Of a DNA stretch of 64,000 bases, positions 7,933-16,882 are shown piece after piece. Position numbers and translations under genes: made by a program. The stretch is from CAZDAW01 sp964503685 (GTDB lineage: Bacteria > Chloroflexota > Anaerolineae > Anaerolineales > Anaerolineaceae), in the NCBI GenBank assembly GCA_964503685.1, contig CAZDAW010000006.1, forward strand, positions 1 through 64,000, given 5' to 3'. The notes under the pieces were generated by a model. The model did no database searches. It was not told the origin of the DNA and saw only the letters and a list, made by a program, of their open reading frames with translations. The stretch's first letter is position 1. Each line of letters begins with the position of its first letter.

Positions 7933-8847
7933 ATGACAGAAATCATAATGACGAAAGGTCTTTCCAAACAGTATGGCAAAGTTCTGCGGGTGAAAGACCT
8001 TGATCTATCGGTTCCGGAAGGCGCGGTGTACGGCTTTCTTGGCCCAAACGGCGCCGGTAAAACTACCACGCTGAAGATGATCCTGGGGTTGGCAAAACCC
8101 ACCGCCGGAACCATTACCGTGTTCGGTAAAGAGGTGAACCAGCGCAACCGTTTATCTATTCTGAAAGATGTAGGCTCACTGATCGAATCGCCCAGTTATT
8201 ACGGGCATTTGACCGGGGAAGAAAATCTGCGCATCTTCCAGACTTTGCGCGGCATACCCGAAAAGGAGATCGCCAGGGTGCTGCATATCGTCCGCCTGGA
8301 AGATCAGAAGAGTAAGAAAGTCGGACAGTATTCCCTGGGCATGAAGCAGCGCCTGGGGCTGGCTTTGGCTTTGCTGGGAAGCCCAAAACTGCTCATCCTG
8401 GATGAACCGACCAACGGCCTCGACCCGGCCGGCATTCAGGAGATGCGCGAACTGATCAGCTCTCTCCCCAAACAATACGGCATGACGGTGGTGGTATCCA
8501 GCCACCTGTTGAGCGAAATCGACCAGATCGCCACCAGCGTCGGAATCATCAGCAAAGGCGAGCTGGTATTTCAGGACAGCCTGGCGATTCTTCATCAGAA
8601 GAGCCGCAGCAATATCGCCATCCGCACGCTTGATAATGCCGCAACCGCCAGGATTTTACGGGAACAGCGGGTGCCTTTCGAGGTTTGCAACGGTTATTTG
8701 CTGCTGCCTGAAATGGAAGACGGCGTACTGGGTCGCCTGACGGCGTACCTGTCAGAAAAACACGCCTGCCTGGTGCGCATAGAAGAACGCAAGAAAAGCC
8801 TGGAAGACATCTTCCTCGATCTGACCGGAATGGCGGTGAGCTTATGA
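7933..8847 (+). CDS. ABC exporter ATP-binding protein, bacitracin/lantibiotic immunity type
   Basis: This ATPase of about 305 residues has Walker A GPNGAGKTT, signature YSLGMKQRLG, Walker B LLILDEPTNGLD and switch histidine SSHLLSE. A C-terminal extension of about 90 residues follows, as in BcrA and EpiF/MutF-type immunity ATPases. The start at 7933 leaves AAGGAG at proper distance; an ATG two codons earlier is too close to it. The gene overlaps the first permease by 4 bases and is followed by a second permease, the usual FEG arrangement. It should energise removal of a membrane-active peptide antibiotic. Confidence 0.9.
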   Translation: MTEIIMTKGLSKQYGKVLRVKDLDLSVPEGAVYGFLGPNGAGKTTTLKMILGLAKPTAGTITVFGKEVNQRNRLSILKDVGSLIESPSYYGHLTGEENLRIFQTLRGIPEKEIARVLHIVRLEDQKSKKVGQYSLGMKQRLGLALALLGSPKLLILDEPTNGLDPAGIQEMRELISSLPKQYGMTVVVSSHLLSEIDQIATSVGIISKGELVFQDSLAILHQKSRSNIAIRTLDNAATARILREQRVPFEVCNGYLLLPEMEDGVLGRLTAYLSEKHACLVRIEERKKSLEDIFLDLTGMAVSL

Positions 8848-9596
8848 TGAAGACGCTTTTGCTGGAGTTTTACAAGACTCGCCGCCGAAGAGTCTGGCTC
8901 GTGATTGCCGCGCTGATCGCCGTGCAGGCGCTGTGGTCGTTTTGGGGACTTTCCCGGATGGACGCCCACGATCTCGAACAGGGCTGGCAGTTCTGCCTGT
9001 TTCAGTTCCCCCTGCTCAATTCGATTATGATGCCGGTGATCGCCGCGGTGACGGCGTCACGGCTCTGTGATGTGGAGCATAAGGGACAAACATTCAGACT
9101 GTTGGGAACGGTGATGCCCACCGGCCGGCTGTTTGACGCCAAATTTCTATGCGGAGCGGCCTATATGCTGGCGGCGGTTGTCCTTCAGATGATCCTCATC
9201 TTCATCGCAGGATACATCACCGGCTTCACCGAGTCGATACCCCTGACGATGTTCGGGTACTATTTTCTCTTCACCAGCGCGGTCAATCTGACGATCCTGC
9301 TTCTACAACAGGCGCTTTCACTGCTGATCACGAATCAGATGGTATCGCTCACCGTCGGGTTGATCGGCGCATTCTTCGGCCTTTTTTCCCTGTTTTTCCC
9401 CCAGGGGTTTCAGAAATTCGCCGTCTGGGGCTATTACGGTGTGCTGATGTTCGTCCGCATGGATTGGGATCGGGCGACGCGCATAACCGATTTCTACTGG
9501 GTACCGGTTGACTGGGCCGGCCTGATTCTGCTGGGCGTGCAATTCGTCGTCATTTACATTGCGGGCCGCGCCCTGTTTTCGAGAAAGGAGCTGTGA
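8844..9596 (+). CDS. ABC-2 type permease, lantibiotic immunity (E-like)
   Basis: The 250-residue protein has six predicted membrane helices. It begins with LLLEFYKTRRRRVWLVIAAL, the charged amphipathic start followed by helix 1 that is typical of this permease family. It overlaps the ATPase stop (ATGA) and is followed after 3 bases by a second permease of equal size. Such paired permeases form heterodimeric channels in immunity exporters. No substrate can be assigned beyond a peptide-antibiotic guess from the operon. Confidence 0.85.
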   Translation: MMKTLLLEFYKTRRRRVWLVIAALIAVQALWSFWGLSRMDAHDLEQGWQFCLFQFPLLNSIMMPVIAAVTASRLCDVEHKGQTFRLLGTVMPTGRLFDAKFLCGAAYMLAAVVLQMILIFIAGYITGFTESIPLTMFGYYFLFTSAVNLTILLLQQALSLLITNQMVSLTVGLIGAFFGLFSLFFPQGFQKFAVWGYYGVLMFVRMDWDRATRITDFYWVPVDWAGLILLGVQFVVIYIAGRALFSRKEL

Positions 9597-9599
9597 ACC

Positions 9600-10334
9600 A
9601 TGTTATTCAGAACGATTCGCGCCGAGCAGATGAAACTGCGCCGCAGCCCCGTCTGGCTGGCGTTCCTCCTGCTGCCCATCCTGCCCGCCTTCATGGGCAC
9701 TTTCAACTATCTGCAAAATCTCGAAATCCTGCAGGATGAATGGTACAGCCTGTGGACGCAGCATACCCTGTTCACCTGCTATTTCTTCCTGCCGGCAATC
9801 GTCGCGGTTTACTGCTCTTATCTGTGGCGTCTGGAGCATAGCCGGTATAACTGGAATGCCGCGCTGACGGCTCCTGTTCCGGTTGCCGGTATTTTTCTGG
9901 CAAAGCTGCTGGTTGTCTCATTCATGGTCATTCTGACCCAGGTCTGGATCGGCGGCCTGTTTGTCGTATCCGGGTGGCTGATCGGCTTATCCGCTCCCGT
10001 TCCTGTCGAACTGCCGGTATGGCTGTTGTGCGGAGCAATCGGCGGCATTGTGGTCAGCGCGCTTCATCTCTGCATCTCGCTGGTGATTCGCAGCTTTGCC
10101 GTTCCGGTCGGCATGGCGCTGGCTGGCGGCATTGCCGGGCTGGCCGCCCTGGCCAAAGGATTCGGCGCCTGGTTTCCATATGCGCTGATCCCACTCGGAA
10201 TGTTGGCGAATGACCCCGGCGACGAGATGGCGTGCAGCATGGAACAGTTTGTACTGAACAGTGTTTTGTTTCTCGTGATTTTCTGCCTCTTTGGGGTGAT
10301 ATGGCTGAAAACGCGGGACGTGAAGACGGCGTGA
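9600..10334 (+). CDS. ABC-2 type permease, lantibiotic immunity (G-like)
   Basis: The 244-residue membrane protein begins LFRTIRAEQMKLRRSPVWLA, matching the N-terminal pattern of the preceding permease and implying an ancient duplication. About six helices are visible. It is the last gene of the operon, and a bidirectional terminator follows at 10348. It presumably pairs with the first permease. The operon plus the divergent two-component system forms a self-contained resistance module. Confidence 0.85.
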   Translation: MLFRTIRAEQMKLRRSPVWLAFLLLPILPAFMGTFNYLQNLEILQDEWYSLWTQHTLFTCYFFLPAIVAVYCSYLWRLEHSRYNWNAALTAPVPVAGIFLAKLLVVSFMVILTQVWIGGLFVVSGWLIGLSAPVPVELPVWLLCGAIGGIVVSALHLCISLVIRSFAVPVGMALAGGIAGLAALAKGFGAWFPYALIPLGMLANDPGDEMACSMEQFVLNSVLFLVIFCLFGVIWLKTRDVKTA

Positions 10335-10347
10335 GGGAGAATAAAGC

Positions 10348-10383
10348 ATGGGGCTGCCCAATTGTTTTTTTGGACAGCCCCAT
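10348..10383. terminator. Bidirectional terminator between convergent operons
   Basis: ATGGGGCTGCCCA and TGGACAGCCCCAT form a 13-bp stem with one mismatch around ATTGTTTTTT. It separates the exporter operon from the convergent sigma/TolB operon ending at 10436. The sequence GGGGCTGTCC also resembles the ends of the IS1182-type element at 40331. Confidence 0.75.
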
Positions 10384-10435
10384 AACGCGGGTTATTTTAA
10401 GTTGGGGAGCGACATCCCGTTGGATTCACAGCGAC

Positions 10436-12739
10436 TTACTGCCTCCAGGATGTGACGTATCCCTTGATGGACGGCAGGGGGATAATCTGGCAGGTATCCA
10501 CTTCGATCAGCGCCAGCACCGGCGAATTGCTGGAGATTTGCTCGTCGTGCACGCTGGCGATGATCCATTTCCCGTCGGGGTTCCACTGCGGGTGGGTGAT
10601 GACGATCGGGGCGCCATCGACGATCAATCGGGGGTCAGAGCCATCCAGGTTGGCGATCGAGATGCCGTAACGGTCGCCGGGGAGCATTTCCTGATAGGCA
10701 ACCCGCTTTCCATCCGGCGACACAACCGCGTCCGGGTACAGGTAGTTGACCTCGAACAGCGGCGTGATCTGCCCTGTTGCGATGTTGATGCTGCGCACCG
10801 ATGCGCCATTGGGGCCGGCGACCGAATACAACAGGCTCTGCCCGTCAGGCGCCCATGCCTGAGCGGTATTGGCGTCGGCGTTTACCAGCAGGGGCTGCTG
10901 GTCTGAGCCGTCGGGGTTGGCAAGGTAAAGGCTGTAAGGCCCCGGGGCGCCGATCAGCCCGGAGGCCGGCCCGCGGGTGAATGCGATCTTCCCACCGTCA
11001 GGCGACCACAAGGCGTCGCGGTCATTCTTGCCAGTTCCCTTCAGGGGCGTCGCTGCGCCCGAAGCAAGATCCATCATTTGCAAGCCGGCGTCGCTGTTGA
11101 AGATGATCCGGCTTTTATCGGGCGAAAGAGAACCGCCGTTTCCCGGAGTGAGGACCCGTTGGTCGGTTCCATCCAGGTTGGATGTCAACACGTGGTACCG
11201 GTAATCAGGTTCCAGGACATCGCTCAGTATCAGTTTGCCGTTCAAACCATCAGGCAGGGCAGGGGCAGCCTGCAGCGCAGCCTGCCAGGAAGATTGGGTC
11301 AGGCATGCCTGCGGTGGTTCGCTTATTTCGCTGCTGTTGGCCAGGGTTGGCAAATCTACATTGGTTTGCCATGGGCCTGGGATGATGAGCGAGATACCGG
11401 TGACAACGATATTGATCTTGCCGGCTGGGAACCCATCCCGGTAAGTAAAACCGGATGAGGTGGGGCCGCCGCCGCCGCCGAGTATGGCGTGATCCGGGTC
11501 GTGTAAAACGACGCCGCCAATATCATCAGGGACTTCCAGTATGAAGTTGAGGCTGTTGCCTGTCTTATTCATCTGCGCGCTCTGAATTACAACCCTCCGC
11601 CCGGCTACAACCAGCGGCTGGTTCAACACCCATTCCTGGTTAGGCTGCGGATTGGGGCCGGGGTCAAAGGTGAAGCCGGTATTTTCGACGTTCAATCCGA
11701 TCCAGGCGGAATCCACGGTCAAAGTGGCCAGACCCGGAGAATACCTGCCGGCGGTCTGATACGCCCAGCGAAACGATGCGCCGCCAGGATTCCCGCCTTC
11801 AGGATCGTCCATTGATGGGTCCGCTTCTTCCAGCGGGATGTCGTTTCCGTCGGCGTCGCGTAAATGGATGGCCGTGCTTTCGACCATTTCGACGCGGACA
11901 GCAGCCGCTTGCGATTCCAGTGATCCGAAAAGGATGACGCTCTCGTCCGTTTGAATGTATCGATCCACGTTCAGATGAAGGTCGGGAGCGTTAGCCGCTT
12001 CATTTGTTTCCTGCGGCATCGGCTCGCTGGGGGCTTCTTCGGTCAGCGCCGGCGTGGGTGTGGGCAGGTCAACCAGCGGGTAAACCGCCATATCATCAGG
12101 CGCTTCGATGAAATTGAGAGCAATTTCCCATTTCTGTTCATCCGCTGTTGGAACCGTCTGTTCCAGGCAGGTAAATACCAGCGTGGCTGTGTTGATCTCT
12201 TTGGGCAGAGCCGGGAACAAAATGCGCCTGCTGTAACCGCTGATCCAGCTATTACCTGAAGATGCCTGGCCTTGCAGATGGCCGCCGTCGGGCAGCATTA
12301 ATTCAGGGAGCTGGCGGCACATTCGGGTTGGATCAGTTTCAGAACCGGCAGGCGAGGCCGGGATATTTTCCACCTGATACAGGAGGGTCGTCTGCTGCGC
12401 ATCGATCACCCCTTGCACTACCGTGATGGTCGTGTCGCCCTGCCTGGCCTGAACAGGGCTTTCTAACAGACGCAGCGGCGCGTTCTCTTCAACCAGGCCG
12501 ACGCCGGGGATATAACCTAATAAACGTTTCATGGCTGTGGCAATGCCTGGCATCGAGAACAGGATCACGAGGACCAGCGCGAGTCCCGCCGCGCCGTAGA
12601 GTGTCAATCTGGATTTCATGATGTTTCTTTTTTCCTTTCTTACTTCGTTGAGAATGCTTGAAGAAAGGTCGATTTCTTTATGGATTTGCTGTTCGGCAAT
12701 TTCATCCAATATCTGGTTCGGAGTTCTGGGTTTCATCAT
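10436..12739 (-). CDS. Putative membrane anti-sigma factor with C-terminal TolB-like propeller
   Basis: This 767-residue protein has a short cytoplasmic part (1-40), one membrane helix (about 45-68) and two or three extracytoplasmic beta domains like DUF4179/DUF5643. The last 290 residues carry PD40/TolB propeller repeats: GSLSPDKSRIIFNS, DALWSPDGGKIAFTRG, QAWAPDGQSLLYS, AVVSPDGKRVAYQ and HPQWNPDGKWIIAS. It overlaps the upstream sigma factor gene by 4 bases (12736-12739), the usual sigma/anti-sigma arrangement, so I infer that its N-terminus restrains the sigma factor while the propeller senses something outside. The N-terminal part has no clear zinc-finger (ZAS) motif, so the anti-sigma role is not proven. 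Confidence 0.7.
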   Translation of the reverse strand: MMKPRTPNQILDEIAEQQIHKEIDLSSSILNEVRKEKRNIMKSRLTLYGAAGLALVLVILFSMPGIATAMKRLLGYIPGVGLVEENAPLRLLESPVQARQGDTTITVVQGVIDAQQTTLLYQVENIPASPAGSETDPTRMCRQLPELMLPDGGHLQGQASSGNSWISGYSRRILFPALPKEINTATLVFTCLEQTVPTADEQKWEIALNFIEAPDDMAVYPLVDLPTPTPALTEEAPSEPMPQETNEAANAPDLHLNVDRYIQTDESVILFGSLESQAAAVRVEMVESTAIHLRDADGNDIPLEEADPSMDDPEGGNPGGASFRWAYQTAGRYSPGLATLTVDSAWIGLNVENTGFTFDPGPNPQPNQEWVLNQPLVVAGRRVVIQSAQMNKTGNSLNFILEVPDDIGGVVLHDPDHAILGGGGGPTSSGFTYRDGFPAGKINIVVTGISLIIPGPWQTNVDLPTLANSSEISEPPQACLTQSSWQAALQAAPALPDGLNGKLILSDVLEPDYRYHVLTSNLDGTDQRVLTPGNGGSLSPDKSRIIFNSDAGLQMMDLASGAATPLKGTGKNDRDALWSPDGGKIAFTRGPASGLIGAPGPYSLYLANPDGSDQQPLLVNADANTAQAWAPDGQSLLYSVAGPNGASVRSINIATGQITPLFEVNYLYPDAVVSPDGKRVAYQEMLPGDRYGISIANLDGSDPRLIVDGAPIVITHPQWNPDGKWIIASVHDEQISSNSPVLALIEVDTCQIIPLPSIKGYVTSWRQ

Positions 12740-13290
12740 GATTCACCCTCCGGTTTCATGAAAGCGCGCAGGTGTCGCCGCGCCTCATTGAGCAGCCATT
12801 TAACCGTTCCTGGGGCAATCGAGTGTTTATCTGCCATTTCTTTTTCACTCATTTCCAGATAGTAGCGTTCGACAATCACCGACCGTTCGCGGGGCGAGAG
12901 TTTCGCCAGAACGGAGAAAATTTCCTGCTTCAACAGCGTGTAATCTACCAGGTCTTCGGTGGTCGAGGCGCTCCGGATAAGCTGTTCGAGGATCACCGGT
13001 TCGTCATCTTCACTTAAAGTCACCTGACGAGAGGATTTTTCTGCCGCATTCAGGGCAGCATGTGCAACGCTGCGCAAAAAGTAAGGCTCGAACGGCTGCG
13101 TTTCATCAAAGTGATGGATGCGCTGGTAGATGCGCAAGTAAGTATCCTGAACAACATCTTCGGCCATTTTCTCGTCGTGTGTGATCAGAAAAGCTGTACG
13201 GACTGCTCTGACCTGGTAACGGGTGATGAGAAATTCCAAACCACTGATATCACCTTTCTTCAGGCGTTTGATTGCTTGTGATTCATCCAT
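12736..13290 (-). CDS. ECF (sigma-70 family) RNA polymerase sigma factor
   Basis: At 184 residues it has region 2 (RYQVRAVRTAFLITHDEKMA, with DVVQDTYLRIYQRI for core and -10 binding) and region 4 (LSPRERSVIVERYYLEMSEK followed by the helix-turn-helix SIAPGTVKWLLNEARRHL). The length and two-domain structure are those of extracytoplasmic-function sigma factors. Its stop overlaps the start of the membrane TolB-propeller gene, its presumed regulator. The proline-less linker and GTVKWLLNEARR helix resemble SigW/RpoE-like members. Targets are unknown. Confidence 0.93.
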   Translation of the reverse strand: MDESQAIKRLKKGDISGLEFLITRYQVRAVRTAFLITHDEKMAEDVVQDTYLRIYQRIHHFDETQPFEPYFLRSVAHAALNAAEKSSRQVTLSEDDEPVILEQLIRSASTTEDLVDYTLLKQEIFSVLAKLSPRERSVIVERYYLEMSEKEMADKHSIAPGTVKWLLNEARRHLRAFMKPEGES

Positions 13291-13417
13291 GGAATATTCC
13301 GCTTGTTTGAGATCTCATTCAATAGATATACAGCTACGGCTGAAAAAAGGTTGGGCGCGTCATTGGTGAATGGCTTATGATACTTCAAAATGGATCACTT
13401 GGGATGAATTGCAGATT

Positions 13418-13548
13418 AACGTGAGTTCAGAATTAGTGAGTAAAGCAGCAGGGCGCGTTGCCAACGCGCCCTGCAGAAACCGGCCGGCTTCGGGTACGAT
13501 GTCAGTCGTTCCGCTCCTTCGCAACGACAGAAAATTTACAATTGATGT
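13418..13548. repeat. Dispersed intergenic repeat, partial copy R8, with strong hairpin
   Basis: The 360-base space 13291-13650 holds no gene. It begins with a TAACGTGAGTT end shared with other copies. GCAGGGCGCGTT (13448-13459) and AACGCGCCCTGC (13463-13474) form a perfect 12-bp hairpin. The segment CTTCGGGTACGATGTCAGTCG with CGCTCCTTCGCAACGACAG is shared with the copies at 38103-38280 and 54446-54581. Confidence 0.65.
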
Positions 13549-13650
13549 GTTACCCCGAATTGACGTTGGAGTAAGGATGCACAACTTTCCGCAGCGTCTT
13601 ACTGCTGACGTTTTTCCCTGTTTCTTTTGGTATGGTTATCCGCCGTTCTT

Positions 13651-14799
13651 CTACCGGTGTGATTGTGGGGTGAGGTGCGAAGCCTGCAACCAGGCTTTGA
13701 GCGTCCCTCTGAAAAGGGCCCTCTCAAAATAGTCGCCTTCGAGCGACAGTTTATCATAGCCTTTGGCGATCAGCACTTTCATCAATGGTTCAATTTGAAG
13801 GGCGTAGTGGTGCATACAGGCTTCCGGGTGAATGCCGGGCCAGGAATAGCAGCTCACCACCGCCCGCCTGTTTTGTGAAGGAATGTCTTTAGGAACGGTG
13901 TTATCCCACTTCGGATCGTCTGGCATGAAGATATACTGATCAAGGTTGCCCTGCGGGATCCCCTCGATTCCGCGCACCACGGGAGGCGTTGCATCCAACG
14001 TATAGGGATCCACCGATAAATCAGCGATCACGGCATGTTCGGGCAGCCAGCCCAGCCATTCATTGGGTATCAGGGGCTTGGCGGAATTGCGGCGTTGACT
14101 GGCGTCCACCAGAATATCGCTCTGGCGAAAGAGTTTTTCCATTTGAGCGGGACTGTTTGTAGCGTTTCGCCCGACGGTTGTTACCAGCGCCCCGGGGCCG
14201 CCGTTCTCGATGTGCTGGTTATTCCGTTCGATGTTGCCCAGTTTGGTTGCCGCATCGACCGCATGTTTGCCGACCATACCGCTCCCCAAAATCAGCACGC
14301 GAATGGGTTCTTGGTCAGGGCGAACCAGATTCGGCCAGCGTTTTTCGAGTACATCAAAAGCTGCTTCCAGGCCGTTCCAGGCTACTGCTTTCATATTTTC
14401 GACCAGGCGGATGTTTTGTTCGTTGACGATGCTGTCGAGGGAAATGGCTTTTATTTCCAGGTCTTTCAGGGCGGCGACGCGCATGGGCCGGGTGGGAAAA
14501 TGCAGCATTGATACCAGGCATCCGCCGCGTTTCAGCATGGGAAACTCTTCGCGTTTTGGGCTTCGCAGCATGATCACAATATCCTGTTGAAAAGCCTCGG
14601 CGCGTGTGCATTTATTCACCGCACTGTTGCCCTGGCAGTAATCGTCGAAGGTAAAGCCCGATCGGGAGCCGTAGCCTTCTTCCAGGAATACCGTCACATT
14701 CAAGGCGGCGAGGTATTGAATAAATTCCGGCAAAAACACGCGCTTTTCACCAGGTTCCTTTTTCATGCGCGGAAAGCCAATGGTCTGGGGTGTGTTCAT
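13651..14799 (-). CDS. Alanine dehydrogenase/saccharopine dehydrogenase-like oxidoreductase, copy 2
   Basis: The 382-residue protein has an alanine dehydrogenase/PNT N-terminal domain (GFPRMKKEPGEKRVFLPEFI) and a Rossmann domain with LILGSGMVGKHAVDAATKLG. The substrate-binding histidine equivalent to AlaDH His96 is visible in SMLHFPTRP. The lysine equivalent to Lys75 appears to be arginine (IMLRSPK), so standard alanine chemistry is uncertain. It is paralogous to the next gene upstream (same strand, about 35 bases apart); the two share LSVDPY, GIEGIPQGNLDQYIF and CYSWPGI. Both follow the liv operon, suggesting catabolism of an imported amino acid. Confidence 0.75.
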   Translation of the reverse strand: MNTPQTIGFPRMKKEPGEKRVFLPEFIQYLAALNVTVFLEEGYGSRSGFTFDDYCQGNSAVNKCTRAEAFQQDIVIMLRSPKREEFPMLKRGGCLVSMLHFPTRPMRVAALKDLEIKAISLDSIVNEQNIRLVENMKAVAWNGLEAAFDVLEKRWPNLVRPDQEPIRVLILGSGMVGKHAVDAATKLGNIERNNQHIENGGPGALVTTVGRNATNSPAQMEKLFRQSDILVDASQRRNSAKPLIPNEWLGWLPEHAVIADLSVDPYTLDATPPVVRGIEGIPQGNLDQYIFMPDDPKWDNTVPKDIPSQNRRAVVSCYSWPGIHPEACMHHYALQIEPLMKVLIAKGYDKLSLEGDYFERALFRGTLKAWLQASHLTPQSHR

Positions 14800-14834
14800 C
14801 TAGTGACGGGTATCCTTTCTGTTAATGGTTTGGT

Positions 14835-15977
14835 TCACTTGTAGTGAGAAAGCCTTGCGCGGGTGATGGCGCGCTCGAAATACAACCCGGCGGGGCGGAC
14901 GTTCTGCAGGCCGCCGCGTTCGATCAGGGTGCGCATGATCGGCCTGAGCTGTTTACCGTATATTTCCATGCAGGCGTTGGGATAAATGCCCGGCCACGAG
15001 TAACACGAAACAGAATAGCGGCGGTTCGTTGTATTGAGCGAGGGCGGCATTTTCTCGTAAATGGGGTCGTCGGGTTTAAAGATATATTGATCCAGGTTTC
15101 CCTGGGGAATGCCTTCGATCCCTTTCACGTAAGGGGGAGTTACCGTGAAGTCATAGGGGTCCACCGAAAGGTCCAGCAGCACAGCATGTTCGGGCAGCCA
15201 GCCAACCCAATCGTTTGGAATGATGGGCCGGGTCGGGTCAAGGCGTTGCGTGGCGTCAATTAAAATATCGGTTTTTTCTAAAAGAGGGCGCATGATTGAC
15301 TGGTGCCGGGTAGAGTCGTACTCCAGGGCGGTTACCTGCACACCCGGAAGGCCTTTTTCGTTCATCTGGCGATGGCGGGTGATATTGCCGTAGCAGGTTG
15401 CCGCCTGCACAGCCTGAATGCCCACCGATCCTGCGCCCAGCAATGTGACGAAGATAGGCGCTCGTTCAGGCGATTCGAATCCTGGCGCGGGGTATATCTG
15501 CTCCAGGGTATTAAAGGCCGCTTCAACGCCGTTCCAGGCGACTGCCCGCAGATTTTCAATCAGCCGCCTTCCGGTGTCATCTTTGATCGAATCCAGCGAG
15601 ATGGCTTCCAGCCCCAGGTGATTGAGGAGTTCCACTCGTTTCGGTCGGGTAGGATAATGCAGCATTGAAATCAGGCAGGCGCCGGGCTTCATCTGGCGAA
15701 TTTGCTCTTCGGGCGGGCAGCGCAGCGCCAATACATAATCCTGTTGAAAAACTTCTTCAGCAGAACCGAAACGAATTTGACTGGCCGCGTGCAAATAATC
15801 CTGCTCCGAATATCCCATGCCGCTGCCATAACCGGCTTCGAGAATTACATCGGCCCCGCTGTTCTGCAGGCGGGCAACAAAATCGGGCAGGAAATCGCGC
15901 CGTTCGCCGGCTTCGTAATGCATGCGCGCCAGGCCTATTTGGACGCGGCGGGGGGATGCAATTTCAGAAATATCCAT
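14835..15977 (-). CDS. Alanine dehydrogenase/saccharopine dehydrogenase-like oxidoreductase, copy 1
   Basis: The 380-residue paralog of the downstream gene has the same domain order: the N-terminal AlaDH/PNT fold (IGLARMHYEAGERRDFLPDF) and a nucleotide-binding loop LLGAGSVGIQAVQAATCYGN. Shared signatures are MLHYPTRPKR, GWLPEHAVLLDLSVDPYDF and IEGIPQGNLDQYIFKPDDP. The Lys75 position is again arginine (LALRCPP), so the change is fixed in both copies. Two tandem members may form a heteromer or handle two substrates. The gene lies 188 bases downstream of livF on the same strand. Confidence 0.75.
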   Translation of the reverse strand: MDISEIASPRRVQIGLARMHYEAGERRDFLPDFVARLQNSGADVILEAGYGSGMGYSEQDYLHAASQIRFGSAEEVFQQDYVLALRCPPEEQIRQMKPGACLISMLHYPTRPKRVELLNHLGLEAISLDSIKDDTGRRLIENLRAVAWNGVEAAFNTLEQIYPAPGFESPERAPIFVTLLGAGSVGIQAVQAATCYGNITRHRQMNEKGLPGVQVTALEYDSTRHQSIMRPLLEKTDILIDATQRLDPTRPIIPNDWVGWLPEHAVLLDLSVDPYDFTVTPPYVKGIEGIPQGNLDQYIFKPDDPIYEKMPPSLNTTNRRYSVSCYSWPGIYPNACMEIYGKQLRPIMRTLIERGGLQNVRPAGLYFERAITRARLSHYK

Positions 15978-16165
15978 GCGGTTCTCCCTTTCTGGCTGAC
16001 CGTTTGCGCCAGCAACGATTGAATGCGCGGCATGGCCTCTGGATTAATTGATTCTCCGCCGTCAATGCCTGCGGCGGCGGTAACTGAATTGCCCCTGGCG
16101 CTTCTGCATGATTGCGCCCGGTTTATATTCAATCGTGGCGCCGCCGCTGATCAGGGCAGGGTATC

Positions 16166-16882
16166 TCATTCGAGATAGGCGCTCTTGATGATATCCGTTT
16201 CGCGCAGTTCAGCCGTTGTGCCTGAGGCTACCACCTCGCCCTGTTGAAGGACATATCCTCTGGACGCATATTCCAGTGTCAGATGGACATTTTGTTCGAC
16301 CAGAAAGACGGTCAGCCCTTTCGAGTTGATTTCTTTGATTGTCTCAAAATTCTGCTCGACCAGAATGGGGGCGAGGCCGAGGGATGGTTCATCGAAGATC
16401 AGTAATTTGGGCTCGCTCATCAGGCCGCGCCCGATAGACAGCATGGATTGTTCGCCGCCCGAAAGCGTTCCCGCAACCTGTTTAATTCTCTCTTTGAGGC
16501 GGGGATACAGAACAAACACATCTTCCATGCGTTTTTCTATTTTATCCTTATCCTTTTCGAGATAGGCGCCCATCAACAGGTTTTCCCGAACGGTCATCTT
16601 GGGGAAAATCCGTTTTCCTTCCGGGACGATGGAAATGCCCGATCCGACGACTGCATGGGTCGATTTACCGGTTATGTCCTTGCCATCGAAAGTGATGCTG
16701 CCTTTGGTAATCTTTACCAGACCCAGTATGGCTTTGATCAGGGTGGATTTTCCGGCGCCGTTGGAACCGAGCAAACAGGTTACTGAACCTTCTGGCACTT
16801 CGAGCGATACGTTGCGCAGCATTTCGTTCCGTCCATAGACGGTCGTCACATTGTCGAATTTTAGAAGCGCATTATTCATCAT
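16166..16882 (-). CDS. livF: Branched-chain amino acid ABC transporter ATPase LivF
   Basis: This 238-residue LivF-type ATPase has Walker A GSNGAGKST, signature LSGGEQSM, Walker B LLIFDEPSLGLAP and the VEQNVHLTLEYASRGYVLQQGEVV stretch that marks the family. Its start overlaps the livG stop by 4 bases. It is the last gene of the five-gene liv operon and forms the ATPase heterodimer with LivG. Its consensus signature contrasts with the degenerate one in LivG, so one of the two ATP sites is probably weaker. Confidence 0.95.
   Translation of the reverse strand: MMNNALLKFDNVTTVYGRNEMLRNVSLEVPEGSVTCLLGSNGAGKSTLIKAILGLVKITKGSITFDGKDITGKSTHAVVGSGISIVPEGKRIFPKMTVRENLLMGAYLEKDKDKIEKRMEDVFVLYPRLKERIKQVAGTLSGGEQSMLSIGRGLMSEPKLLIFDEPSLGLAPILVEQNFETIKEINSKGLTVFLVEQNVHLTLEYASRGYVLQQGEVVASGTTAELRETDIIKSAYLE

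Noticed and set aside
10348..10383. Terminal inverted repeat of a lost IS1182 element
   Set aside because: GGGGCTGTCC resembles the IS end, but it forms a symmetric terminator between convergent genes and no transposase remnant is nearby.
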